Source: Alphaproteobacteria bacterium
GTDB lineage: Bacteria; Pseudomonadota; Alphaproteobacteria; GCA-2731375
Direction: 5' to 3'
Assembly (NCBI GenBank): GCA_030746295.1
Contig: JASLMY010000113.1
Coordinates: forward strand, 1 to 14,965
DNA length: 14,965 nucleotides
Position numbers and translations under genes: made by a program. The notes under the pieces are model-generated. The model was not told where the DNA came from. It was given only the letters and a program-made list of their open reading frames with translations, and did not search any database. This document shows positions 1 through 8,039 of this stretch, in pieces (the stretch's first letter is position 1; every line of letters begins with the position of its first letter).

Positions 1-1217
1 CCAAGGGACACTATCGCGGCCCGCTGCACGGCATTCCTGTTTCGCTGAAGGACCTCTATGCGACCAAAGGCATCCGCACCACGGCGGGCTCGCGCATCCT
101 GGAAGATTACGTCCCGAAGCGGGACGCGACGACAACCGCTCGCCTGATGCAAGCGGGCGCGGTGCTGGTCGGCAAGACCAACCTGCACGAATGGGCTTGC
201 GGGGTCAGCACCGACAATCCGTTCTTCGGCACCTGCCACAATCCCTGGCGGATCGGCCATATTCCAGGCGGTTCGTCCGGCGGCTCCGCTGCGGCGGTAG
301 CCAGCCGGCAATGTCTCGCCAGCCTCGGCAGCGATACCGGCGGGTCGATCCGCATCCCAGCCCACATGTGCGGCATCTTTGGCCATAAGCCGACCTACGG
401 CCTGGTGCCCAGGACCGGTATCTTTCCGGAAAGCTGGTCGTTCGACCACAGTGGCCCAATGACTCGGACGGTCGAGGACAGTGCGATCGTATTGCAGGCG
501 ATCGCCGGGCACGATCCTCTGGATCCGTCGAGCATCCCGGGGAAAGTCGCGAACTTCTCGCGCGGCCTCAAATCGGGCATCAAGGGGCTTCGGGTCGGCG
601 TGCCGCGCCGGTACTTCTTCACCGGCATCGATGCTGGAGTTCGTACTCCGGTGCGCCAGGCGATCGCCGCCCTGGAGACGCTCGGCGTGGAGCTGGTCGA
701 GGTCGACATCCCCGAGGCGGAATTGGCGATGGACTGTACTTTTGTGATCGCCTGGGCGGAAGCCGCCCACTACCACCGCAAGTGGGTTCGCGAGAGGCCC
801 GGCGACTACGGTCCGGACCTGCTGGACCTGCTGCAGGCCTCTTCGCTCTATCTCGCGACCGACTATCTGCAGGCGCAGCAGGTGCGAGCCCGAGTACGGG
901 CCGCCTTCCGGCGGTTGTTCGAGACGATCGATATTCTGGCAACGCCGGCCGGTCCGACCCCGGCGACCGCCCACGGTGCGACGGAGGTGATCGTGCAGGG
1001 ACGCCTGGTCTCGATCATGAACAAGGTGGCGGCCTTCACTGCGGTTGCCAACGCCACCGGTGAGCCTGCCTGCTCGGTGCCCTGCGGCTTCACCAGGGAC
1101 GGCCTGCCGGTCGGCTTGATGTTGCACGGCCGGGCCGGTGACGACGCCACCGTGCTCCGCGCGGCTTACGCCTACGAGCAGGCGCACGACTGGTACCAAC
1201 GGGTGCCGCCGGTTTAG
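1..1217 (+). CDS. Amidase-signature family hydrolase, 5' end missing
   Basis: This enzyme hydrolyses a carboxamide to acid and ammonia with a Ser-cisSer-Lys triad. The frame is open from base 3, giving 404 visible residues. The true start lies left of the window, and roughly 60-90 N-terminal residues are probably missing. In visible numbering the triad is Lys16 (SLKDL), Ser91 (first Ser of GGSSGGS) and nucleophile Ser115 (DTGGSIRIP). The 75- and 24-residue spacings fit the family. It resembles stand-alone GatA-like amidases, but no gatB or gatC is visible. Its TAG stop overlaps the hyuB stop on the other strand by four bases. It is the only plus-strand gene in the window. The substrate is unknown; the hyuAB neighbours suggest a ring-opened amide or carbamoyl compound, which is inference. 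Confidence 0.93.
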   Translation, partial: KGHYRGPLHGIPVSLKDLYATKGIRTTAGSRILEDYVPKRDATTTARLMQAGAVLVGKTNLHEWACGVSTDNPFFGTCHNPWRIGHIPGGSSGGSAAAVASRQCLASLGSDTGGSIRIPAHMCGIFGHKPTYGLVPRTGIFPESWSFDHSGPMTRTVEDSAIVLQAIAGHDPLDPSSIPGKVANFSRGLKSGIKGLRVGVPRRYFFTGIDAGVRTPVRQAIAALETLGVELVEVDIPEAELAMDCTFVIAWAEAAHYHRKWVRERPGDYGPDLLDLLQASSLYLATDYLQAQQVRARVRAAFRRLFETIDILATPAGPTPATAHGATEVIVQGRLVSIMNKVAAFTAVANATGEPACSVPCGFTRDGLPVGLMLHGRAGDDATVLRAAYAYEQAHDWYQRVPPV

Positions 1218-3031
1218 GGCCTATCTCGAGGCATCGCCGCGGTGGTCGCGGCGGCGGCCATCGCTTCGCGCCTTCGGCGGGTCTTCGCATCGTCGACACC
1301 GCCTGTCACATCCAGGACCACACCGTAGACCTGCGCGGCCACTTCAGCGCTGACCCATCCTTCCGCCACGTCCGCCGCCACCCTGTCCGCTTCCCGCTCC
1401 GTCGGCGGACCGTAGCCGCCGCCGCCACAAGAGACGGAGACGATGCTTTCGCCCTCGGAGAGATCGACCCGCCCCCAGGCGGGCGCCTTCTCCAAGGCGC
1501 CGGAAGCGCGCCGGACGAACTGTGACGACTGGCCGCCGGCGAGACCGCTGCGAATTCCCCGTGGCGGATACTTGCCGCCATCGTGCGCGTACATGACCGA
1601 AAGGCCGCAGTCGAGAGGGCCGAACTCGACCCGGCAGCCCGGCGCCCCCCTGTGCCGGCCGGGCCCGCCGCTGTCGGCGGCCAGACGAACCTCGCGGATC
1701 ACGACCGGGTGCATCAGCTCGTCGATCTCGACGCTGTCCCAGCGGCAGAGGCCGGCACTGCCCGGATGACCGAAGGTCAGCCAGCCGTCGCCCCAATGCC
1801 CGGCCGGGCCGCCGGCCAGGCCGCGGATCAGCTGATTGACGAAGGGCGTGCCGCCGGTCCGTGGATCGCGGCCGGAAATGACGCCGTCGGACGGAGGTAT
1901 CAGGAAAGCCGCCTCGGCCATGCCTCCGGCGCCGCCCAACGCGGCGACGGCGCCTTGCACCGCATTGGTCACCCGGTCGGCGAGGTTGGTGGTGGCGGCC
2001 GAGCAGCTGATCGGATGGATCGGGATGCCGACGACGCAGTTCTCTCGGAGCATGACCTCGATGCGGCGGAAGCTGCCGGCGTTCGGCGGCGGTGGTTCAT
2101 CGGCCAGGCTGTTGAAGACACCAAGATAGGCGGCCGTCCGGGCGCAGGCTTCGCTAAGGTTGAGCCCCGAGGGCAGGCAGTCGGGATTGTGCCGCAGGTC
2201 GATGGCGATCCGGCCCGCCTCGGCGTCGAGATGGACCCGCGCTTCGATCCCGACACCGTCGGGCGCTCCTGGGAAGGGATCGTGCCGCGTGTGGCCGCTG
2301 GCGCGTCCTGACGGCATCGCCCGGAGCGCCTTCACCATCCCGTTCTCGCTGTAGTCGAGCCATTGTCGGGTCAGCTCGTCCAGGCGGTCCCAGCCCTGCT
2401 CTTTGCCGAGGGCCAGGAGCTCGCGCTCGCCGATCCTGGCGGCACCGAGCAGGGCCAGATAGTCTCCGCGCCACTGCTCGGGGATACGGATGCGCGCTTC
2501 GCATATCCGGATGATGTCGTCCCGATCCCGGTAGTCCTCCTGGACCCGCACCGCCGGGAAAATCAGCGCGCCTTCTTCGTAGACATCGCGCGCGGCTACC
2601 GCATAGGTGGTCGGCTCCGCATTGCCGCAGTCGGCCTGGTGCGCCTTGGCCAGCACCGTGAAACGGTGGCGGCCCTCGTCGTCGATGACCGGCACCAGGA
2701 TCGCGTGGTCGGCCGGATGGGAATTACCGTGATAGGGCGAGTTGTGCAGGAAGGCGTCGCCCCGGTGCAGCTCGGGATGAAAGCGGCGCATCGCGGCGGC
2801 CATTAGATCCGGTCCGGACATGACGTGTATGGGCAAGCTGTCGCCGGCGACGAGCAGCTCTTCCGAGGCGGTGACGATGCAGCAGGAGAAATCGTGCCCG
2901 GTGTTGAGGACGCCGGAGCGGCCAGTTCGGAAAAGCGTGTTCTGCATCTTGTCGACGATGCCCTGCAGCCGACAATGGAACACCGCCAGGGCCACGCCGT
3001 CGATCGTGTCCGCCTGCCTCGGTTCGATCAT
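1214..3031 (-). CDS. hyuB: Hydantoinase B/oxoprolinase family protein (HyuB)
   Basis: This is the hydrolytic subunit of an ATP-dependent hydantoinase/oxoprolinase-type enzyme, partner of HyuA. It has 605 residues, slightly longer than usual. The ATG at 3031 has an AAGGA ribosome site (3043-3039) seven bases upstream. Candidate metal ligands are Asp47 (GHDFSC), His105 and Asp108 (SHPAD) and His131 (AHQAD). Their spacing matches what I recall for caprolactamase and hydantoinase beta subunits. A glycine-rich GGGGYGPP stretch followed by DVAEGWVS and YGVV near the C-terminus is a family hallmark. The last 20 or so residues form an Arg- then Ala-rich tail that runs into the convergent amidase gene and looks non-conserved. 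It lies 19 bases after hyuA and is surely co-transcribed with it. The exact substrate (hydantoin, N-methylhydantoin, lactam or oxoproline) cannot be told. Confidence 0.93.
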   Translation of the reverse strand: MIEPRQADTIDGVALAVFHCRLQGIVDKMQNTLFRTGRSGVLNTGHDFSCCIVTASEELLVAGDSLPIHVMSGPDLMAAAMRRFHPELHRGDAFLHNSPYHGNSHPADHAILVPVIDDEGRHRFTVLAKAHQADCGNAEPTTYAVAARDVYEEGALIFPAVRVQEDYRDRDDIIRICEARIRIPEQWRGDYLALLGAARIGERELLALGKEQGWDRLDELTRQWLDYSENGMVKALRAMPSGRASGHTRHDPFPGAPDGVGIEARVHLDAEAGRIAIDLRHNPDCLPSGLNLSEACARTAAYLGVFNSLADEPPPPNAGSFRRIEVMLRENCVVGIPIHPISCSAATTNLADRVTNAVQGAVAALGGAGGMAEAAFLIPPSDGVISGRDPRTGGTPFVNQLIRGLAGGPAGHWGDGWLTFGHPGSAGLCRWDSVEIDELMHPVVIREVRLAADSGGPGRHRGAPGCRVEFGPLDCGLSVMYAHDGGKYPPRGIRSGLAGGQSSQFVRRASGALEKAPAWGRVDLSEGESIVSVSCGGGGYGPPTEREADRVAADVAEGWVSAEVAAQVYGVVLDVTGGVDDAKTRRRREAMAAAATTAAMPRDRP

Positions 3032-3050
3032 GATCAGTTCCTTTCTGCCC

Positions 3051-5129
3051 TTACAAGTCGACGACTAGGGCGCCCTCGCCGAGCCGGGATGCTTCGGTCC
3101 CGGGCAGCAGCACGATCGCGGCAAACGGCGACTCGACGATCGCCGGGCCGGAGATGCGAAAGGCCTCCGGAAGCGAGTCGAGCTGGTGCACGGGCACCTC
3201 CAAAGTCCCGATCTCGGGGAAATAGACCTGGCGATGGCGCTCGTCCCTCTCGTCGGCGCTGGCGTTCGCCATCACCACCACTGGCCGCGTCGGAAATTGC
3301 CGCTCGGTCCTGACGCGCCAGGCCACGACCTCGACCACCGCATCCGAATCGACATAGCCGAAAAGCGCCCGATGCTCCGCGTGCATCGATTTGACGAGCG
3401 CGGCGACGTCCTGCGGACCGTGGAAGCGGGCCGTCGGCAGCGGGACCTCCACTTCCCAGATCTGTTTGTGATAGCGCGCCTCGGCGAAATGGCTGATCCT
3501 CGCCTCCGTGCCGCCAGGACCGTCGCCCGGCTCGCGGAAGCTGGCGGCCCATGCCTCGAGACGCTCCAGAACGGCATTCGTCCCGGCGAAGTCGAAGGCG
3601 GCGCTGTCTGCGATGTAGACCTCTCGAAACTCGCGGACCAGATCGGAGAGCAGTCCGCCAACGGCGCTTAGCGCCGGACCGCAGTCGGGGAAGACAATTC
3701 GCCCGGCGCCGAGCCGGCGGCCGATCGCGACCGCGGTCAGTCCGGCAGCGCCGCCGCCCGCGACCAGGATCGCGCCACGCGGGTCGACCCCCTGCGCGAT
3801 GGTCACGCCTTCGATCGCCCGCACCATGGCTTCGGTGGCGAGGGTGAGGATGGCCGCGGCCGCGGCTTCGAGCTCCAGCGCCAGCGGACGCGCTATCGCC
3901 CGGGCGATCGCCTCTTGCGCGAGCCCGACTTCGAGCGGCTGGCCGCCGCCGAGGAAGGACCTGGGGTGCAGGTAGCCGAGCACCACCGCGGCGTCGGTCA
4001 AGGTCGGGTCGGAGCCGCCGCGGCCGTAACAGGCGGGGCCGGGCTCGGCGCCCGCGCTCTCGGGCCCGACATGGAGCAGGCCTCCGGAATCCACCCGTGC
4101 AATACTGCCGCCGCCAGCGCCGATACTGCTCACCTCGACCGAGGGAAAGCCGGTCATGTGGCCGAGATAGGGCCGGCCGAGCCAACTCTCCGCGGTGCGG
4201 CCGATTCGGCCGTTCCTGATCAGGCTGACGTCGCAGGTCGTGCCGCCACAGTCGAGCACGACGATGTCGGACGGCGCCTCACGGATCTCGCCGTAGTGAC
4301 GGCCGGCGATAGGCGCCATGGCGGGTCCGGAATGAAGCGTGTGGATCGGTGCCCGTGCGACCTCGGCGGCGGGCATCACGCCACCCTGAGAGGTGCCGAC
4401 CACTAGCTCGCCGGCGAAGCCGAGGGAGCGAAGGCGGCGCTCCAAGCCGTCGAGATAGTCGGTCATCACCGGCTTCAGCGAGGCATCGATGCAGCAGGCG
4501 GAAGCCCGACGGTACTCGCGCAAGGTCGGATTCAGGCGGTGCGATAACGTATGGGGCAGATTCGCTCGCAGCTCCTCCAGCAGTGCTCCGACGCGCAACT
4601 CATGGCTCGGGTTGACGACCGACCAAAGGAGGCAGACGGCCACCGCCTCGACTTCGTAGGCATCGAGTCCGCGAATGATCTCGGCGACAGCGTCCTCGTC
4701 CAGCGCCGTCAGCACCCGGCCGTCGGCGGCGATCCTCTCCCGCACTTCGAAGGTGAGGCGCCGGGGCACGTAGGGCGAGGGGAAGGGGGTGGCGAAATCG
4801 AACGGGTCCACGCGCCCGCCTTCACGAAAAAGCAGAATGTCCGGATGACCTTCCGTGGTGAGAAACGCCGTGCGCGCGGTGGAGCCTGTGATCACTGCGT
4901 TGATGCTTCGCGTGGTGCCGTGAATCAGCAATGCGCCCCGCGCCAACAGCGACTCAATACCGAGGCCGAACTCCGCGGCCGCGCTCTCGAATGCCGCCAT
5001 GATCGCGGCAACGGGATCGGACGGCGTGGATGCGGTCTTGAAGAGCCGCAAATGTCCATCCGAAAACGCGACCGCGAGATCCGTGAAGGTTCCTCCAGTA
5101 TCGACCGCAAAGCGAAGATCCCGCTCCAT
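3051..5129 (-). CDS. hyuA: Hydantoinase A/oxoprolinase family protein (HyuA)
   Basis: This is the ATP-using subunit that phosphorylates the cyclic amide before HyuB completes hydrolysis. It has 692 residues, the usual size. Motifs are DTGGTFTD at residues 10-17 (N-terminal phosphate loop of the ASKHA-type fold), DCGGTTCD at 293-300, SIGAGGGSIA at 335-344, GPACYGRGG at 364-372 and VAGGGAAG at 456-463. An in-frame start 13 codons upstream (5168) exists. I chose the ATG at 5129 because GGAAGG (5144-5139) sits nine bases before it and because family members begin just before the DTGGTFTD loop. hyuB follows after 19 bases. The pseudogenised ATPase ends 167 bases upstream, and I see no convincing promoter in that gap. 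Acetone carboxylase beta subunits share this fold, but the hyuB partner makes hydantoinase/oxoprolinase type more likely. Confidence 0.94.
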   Translation of the reverse strand: MERDLRFAVDTGGTFTDLAVAFSDGHLRLFKTASTPSDPVAAIMAAFESAAAEFGLGIESLLARGALLIHGTTRSINAVITGSTARTAFLTTEGHPDILLFREGGRVDPFDFATPFPSPYVPRRLTFEVRERIAADGRVLTALDEDAVAEIIRGLDAYEVEAVAVCLLWSVVNPSHELRVGALLEELRANLPHTLSHRLNPTLREYRRASACCIDASLKPVMTDYLDGLERRLRSLGFAGELVVGTSQGGVMPAAEVARAPIHTLHSGPAMAPIAGRHYGEIREAPSDIVVLDCGGTTCDVSLIRNGRIGRTAESWLGRPYLGHMTGFPSVEVSSIGAGGGSIARVDSGGLLHVGPESAGAEPGPACYGRGGSDPTLTDAAVVLGYLHPRSFLGGGQPLEVGLAQEAIARAIARPLALELEAAAAAILTLATEAMVRAIEGVTIAQGVDPRGAILVAGGGAAGLTAVAIGRRLGAGRIVFPDCGPALSAVGGLLSDLVREFREVYIADSAAFDFAGTNAVLERLEAWAASFREPGDGPGGTEARISHFAEARYHKQIWEVEVPLPTARFHGPQDVAALVKSMHAEHRALFGYVDSDAVVEVVAWRVRTERQFPTRPVVVMANASADERDERHRQVYFPEIGTLEVPVHQLDSLPEAFRISGPAIVESPFAAIVLLPGTEASRLGEGALVVDL

Positions 5130-5138
5130 TCGTCTTGG

Positions 5139-5144
5139 CCTTCC
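5139..5144 (-). promoter_or_regulatory. Ribosome binding site deciding the hyuA start
   Basis: Read on the minus strand, GGAAGG lies nine bases before the ATG at 5129. It supports that codon over the in-frame start at 5168. Confidence 0.6.
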
Positions 5145-5296
5145 GCCATGTTCAACACGTCCTGGCAAGAGTGCCGTCGAACAAGCGCGGCAATCAAGCG
5201 GGTCGCTTTCACCAGTCAGAAGATCGCCAGAAGTGATTCAAGTAGCTCGTGATCGATGCTAGGGCGGAAGTGATGCTTTGAGACCGTGGAGGCGGG

Positions 5297-5972
5297 CTAC
5301 TCCGGGTGGGGTGGCCGCCGTTCGAGCTTGCCGGTCAGAAGGTGGCACGCGGCCGGATGGCTGCCGCTCCCTTGGACGAGGGTGGGCTCCTCCCGCTCGC
5401 ACACTTGCGCAGCGTGCGGGCACCTCGTGTGGAAGCGACAGCCGGTCGGAGGATCGATGGGGCTCGGGGGATCACCTTCGAGGACGGTCTCCGCGGTTGA
5501 ATCCCGCCAGCTCCCGAGCACCGCCGCGGACAGCAGTGCCTCAGTGTAGGGATGCCGAGGTTCTTCGAACAGCTCCGCTCGCTCACCCATCTCCATGACC
5601 TTTTCGGCGTACATGACGAGAATGCGATCGGCCATGTACTCGGCGACGCTCAAGTCGTGCGTGATGAAGAGATAGGCCATGCCCATCTCGCGCTGCAGAT
5701 CCTTAAACAGGGTTGAGCACGCGCGCCTGCGCAGAGAGGTCCAGCGCCGCCACGGGCTCGTCGAGGACCAAGAGCTTTGGGTCGACGGCAATGGCTCGTG
5801 CTATTCCAACCCGTTGCCGTTGGCCACCGCTCAGCTCGTGCGGGAGGCGCCTTGCGTGGGCGGCGTTCAGCCCCACTCGCTCCATCAGCTCACCCACGCG
5901 TTGCTCGATCCCTTTGCGGTCACCGCGCCTGTAGAGCTCGTTTACTTTGAGCGGATACTCGTTCGCCTCGCC
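5297..5972 (-). pseudogene. Broken Opp/Dpp-type ABC transporter ATPase remnant
   Basis: This is the C-terminal two thirds (about 224 codons) of a peptide-transporter ATPase. The first frame begins immediately after the stop codon of the upstream amidase, in the same frame. It carries LSGGQRQR, Walker B (LLVLDEP) and the D-loop, then hits TAA at once after VLNPV. Removing one base from the GGG run at 5710-5712 restores the match: VLN continues into LFKDLQRE, the H-loop (FITHDLS) and an oligopeptide C-terminal domain with four cysteines, ending at 5297. Walker A and the Q-loop are absent. A usual member has about 320-330 residues, so roughly 100 N-terminal residues are lost as well as the frame. 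The product cannot bind ATP normally. It probably represents a second peptide transporter operon that once lay beside hyuAB and was cut when the amidase gene came to abut it. Confidence 0.88.
5710..5712 (-). other. Frameshift position in the ATPase remnant
   Basis: The minus strand reads AACCCTGTTTAAG here. AACCTGTTTAAG would keep the frame and give the expected LNLFKDLQ. One extra C is therefore the simplest explanation. A sequencing error is possible, but the missing 5' third of the gene argues for genuine decay. Confidence 0.75.
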
Positions 5973-7541
5973 CTAGGGATAGAAGCTCTCCCAGTCCACG
6001 GCACGCTGATAGCCATGCGCGACCCGTATGAGGAGGTCCTCGCGGAAGTACGGGCCGACGAGCTGGAGGCCGACGGGCAGGCCCCCGGACTTGCCGCAGG
6101 GCACGCTCAAAGCCGGAAAGCCGGTGTAGTTGAAGGGCGCCGTATTGGTGATGATCAGGCCGAGGTCGGCGGCGAGCTCACCGTCGAACAGGGTGCGGTC
6201 GATTGCCTCCGCGAAGTCCGCGGGCGTCTCGTACGGGGACGACTTGATCGGCACGGTCGGCATGGCGAGGAGGTCGACCTCGCGGAACACGTCGTGGTAC
6301 TGGTTGACGATCGTCGGCCGCACGTTCTGCGCCTTGGCGTAAAGGCGGCCATTGTAGCGCTCGCGGGCGTAGCTGCCGGACAGCAGCATCAGCTTCAGGT
6401 TGAGGGGCAGTTCGTGGCTGTGGCTGTGCTTGGCCCGTCCGAAGGTCGCCATGAACGAAGCGGGGTAGAACGTCTTGGCGAAGGCGCCGCCGAAATTGTT
6501 GTCGTACATGTAGCGGCCGCCCTCGAGGTACAGGGGCAGGATGGCGAGCGGGGCAGTGCCGTGCGCCGGCACCGAAACCGTCTCCAGGTGCACGCCGGCC
6601 CCTTCCAGCACGGCGAGCGCCTCTCGGACCGTGCGATCCACGTCGCTCTCCCCGCCGGGCACGCCGAACCCTTGGTCGAGGACGCCGATCGTTAGGCCCT
6701 CGAGGTCCTGGCCCAGAGCGCCCGAATAGTCCGGCAGCTTCGCAGGCAGGCCCGCTTGTCGCGGATCGTAGCCGTCGGAGCCGGCCACGCACTTCAGCAC
6801 CGCTGCTAGGTCCTCGACCGTGCGCGTCATCGGCCCGACGTAGTCGATTGTGGGCTCGAGGCCGAAGACCCCGGTGTGGGGGATGAGCCCGTGCGTCGCC
6901 ATGAGGCCGACGCAGCCGGACCAGGAGGCGGGGATGCGGACCGAGCCGCCCTGATCGCCGCCGAAGGCGATGTCTACGTGGCCGCCGGCGACCGCCGCGC
7001 CGGAGCCGGAAGAGGAGCCGCCGGTCACGTAGTCCGTGTCGTGCGGATTGAGCGGGCGCCCGAAGTCGCCGACACCGGCGAAGCCCGGGCCGCCGAAGGA
7101 GAAGTCCTCCATGTTCATCTTGCCGACGATTGTAGCCCCGGCGTCCAGCAGGCGGGTGACGATGGTGGCGTCGAAGTCGGGGATGTAGCCGTCCATGAAA
7201 TGGGAGCCAAGGGTGAGCGGCACGCCGGCGACCGCGGTGTGGTCCTTGAGGCCGACGGTCCGGCCAGCCAAGGGCCCGTTGTCGGCCCCCACGACCCGGC
7301 ATTTGCGGATGAACGCGTTGAGCGGATCTTCCGCTTCGGTCGGCCGATAGCCTGGGTCGCGCTTGAGATACTTCAGGGGCGGGCGGTGCTCCTCGATGCG
7401 CAATTCGAGGAACTTCTCCATCGACTCGATGTGCTTTTGCAGCCGGTCGGTGAAGATGCGCGCCTCCGTGGCGGTGAGGCGGATGCCCAGCGTCTTGGCC
7501 AGCTCGATGACGTCTTCGATCTCAGGGCGTTGCAGCGGCAT
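5973..7541 (-). CDS. Amidase, nitrile-hydratase-associated type
   Basis: Complete amidase-signature hydrolase of 522 residues, converting an amide to acid and ammonia in the cytoplasm. The triad is Lys99 (GLKDH), cis-Ser176 (first Ser of GGSSSGS) and nucleophile Ser200 (GGDQGGSVRIP). The GGDQGGS form, the long N-terminal helical region of about 90 residues before the Lys motif, and the THGLIPHTGVFGLEPTIDYV region resemble the wide-spectrum amidases found beside nitrile hydratases. No nitrile hydratase is in the window. A longer reading from a TTG at 7574 is possible, but the ATG at 7541 has GAGGA (7553-7549) seven bases upstream. The gene stops exactly where the ATPase remnant starts. Upstream lies the low-GC spacer with the tRNA fragment, so this gene probably heads the transcript running through hyuA and hyuB. 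It is clearly a different subfamily from the amidase at 1-1217. Confidence 0.93.
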   Translation of the reverse strand: MPLQRPEIEDVIELAKTLGIRLTATEARIFTDRLQKHIESMEKFLELRIEEHRPPLKYLKRDPGYRPTEAEDPLNAFIRKCRVVGADNGPLAGRTVGLKDHTAVAGVPLTLGSHFMDGYIPDFDATIVTRLLDAGATIVGKMNMEDFSFGGPGFAGVGDFGRPLNPHDTDYVTGGSSSGSGAAVAGGHVDIAFGGDQGGSVRIPASWSGCVGLMATHGLIPHTGVFGLEPTIDYVGPMTRTVEDLAAVLKCVAGSDGYDPRQAGLPAKLPDYSGALGQDLEGLTIGVLDQGFGVPGGESDVDRTVREALAVLEGAGVHLETVSVPAHGTAPLAILPLYLEGGRYMYDNNFGGAFAKTFYPASFMATFGRAKHSHSHELPLNLKLMLLSGSYARERYNGRLYAKAQNVRPTIVNQYHDVFREVDLLAMPTVPIKSSPYETPADFAEAIDRTLFDGELAADLGLIITNTAPFNYTGFPALSVPCGKSGGLPVGLQLVGPYFREDLLIRVAHGYQRAVDWESFYP

Positions 7542-7548
7542 GACTGTG

Positions 7549-7553
7549 TCCTC
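7549..7553 (-). promoter_or_regulatory. Ribosome binding site deciding the amidase start
   Basis: GAGGA on the minus strand, seven bases before the ATG at 7541, favours this start over the upstream TTG at 7574. Confidence 0.65.
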
Positions 7554-7700
7554 GGTTTGGCGGGAGGCTGCCAAATTCGTTCTGGCCTACAGCATACACG
7601 CTCAGCTTGGGCGTCGCCGCCGTCCCGCTCGCGGTTGGATTCCCCAAACAGGCCTCGCAGGCCGAATAGGCTATGCGGCTCGCTCGACGGCTTCAACCTG

Positions 7701-7740
7701 GACATCAGGAATGGACATCAGGAATGGGATATCAGGAATG
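7701..7740. repeat. Three tandem 13-base direct repeats
   Basis: The unit GACATCAGGAATG occurs at 7701-7713 and again at 7714-7726 with no gap. After one extra G, a third copy with one change (GATATCAGGAATG) fills 7728-7740. Directly repeated units about 300 bases from an attachment-site remnant could be arm-type integrase sites or a regulator binding array. They could also be simple duplication. The unit is too short and has no spacers, so this is not CRISPR. Confidence 0.85.
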
Positions 7741-7986
7741 TCTCCGGTCGACGCACTGGCAGTATTGGATGTGTGCGAGCGATTGTCGGCCAAAGGCCCG
7801 TCTGCTGACGAATCCGGCATTCAGGATCGACGTGATTGACGGACCAGTGGGTGCCGGAATCCGCAGAGGCGATCATGTGCTGCGAATAGCCGGTGTAGAT
7901 CGTGTGTAATCGTGCCCGGAATGTTCCCGGTCTAACGCGAACCAAATGGAACGCATGGCGCGCGACCAAGGGCATTAAATGGTTGA

Positions 7987-8037
7987 TTCCGCAAGGTTTC
8001 AGCAGATTTCGGTTTGGCCGCGTCAATCCTTGCGGAA
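7987..8037. repeat. 10-base inverted repeat beside the tRNA fragment
   Basis: TTCCGCAAGG (7987-7996) and CCTTGCGGAA (8028-8037) are perfect inverted copies with 31 bases between. The right arm ends two bases before the tRNA-Phe segment begins. Its GCGGA also matches the 5' anticodon stem that the tRNA would need. It may be a recombinase or excisionase site. The loop is long for a terminator. Confidence 0.75.
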
Positions 8038-8039
8038 AA

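Noticed and set aside
5130..5296. Promoter in the gap upstream of hyuA
   Set aside because: Several TTG-like hexamers are present but none has a well-spaced -10 partner, so no promoter is called.
5679..6695. Plus-strand open frame of 338 codons opposite the ATPase remnant and amidase
   Set aside because: No recognisable domain; the minus strand codes for clear protein families over the same stretch.
7701..7740. Short CRISPR array
   Set aside because: Units are 13 bases and directly abutting, without spacers, and no cas gene is present.
7718..8026. Minus-strand open frame of 102 codons in the spacer
   Set aside because: No family resemblance, no clear ribosome site, and it covers one arm of the repeats. 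It could be a tiny gene but nothing supports it.
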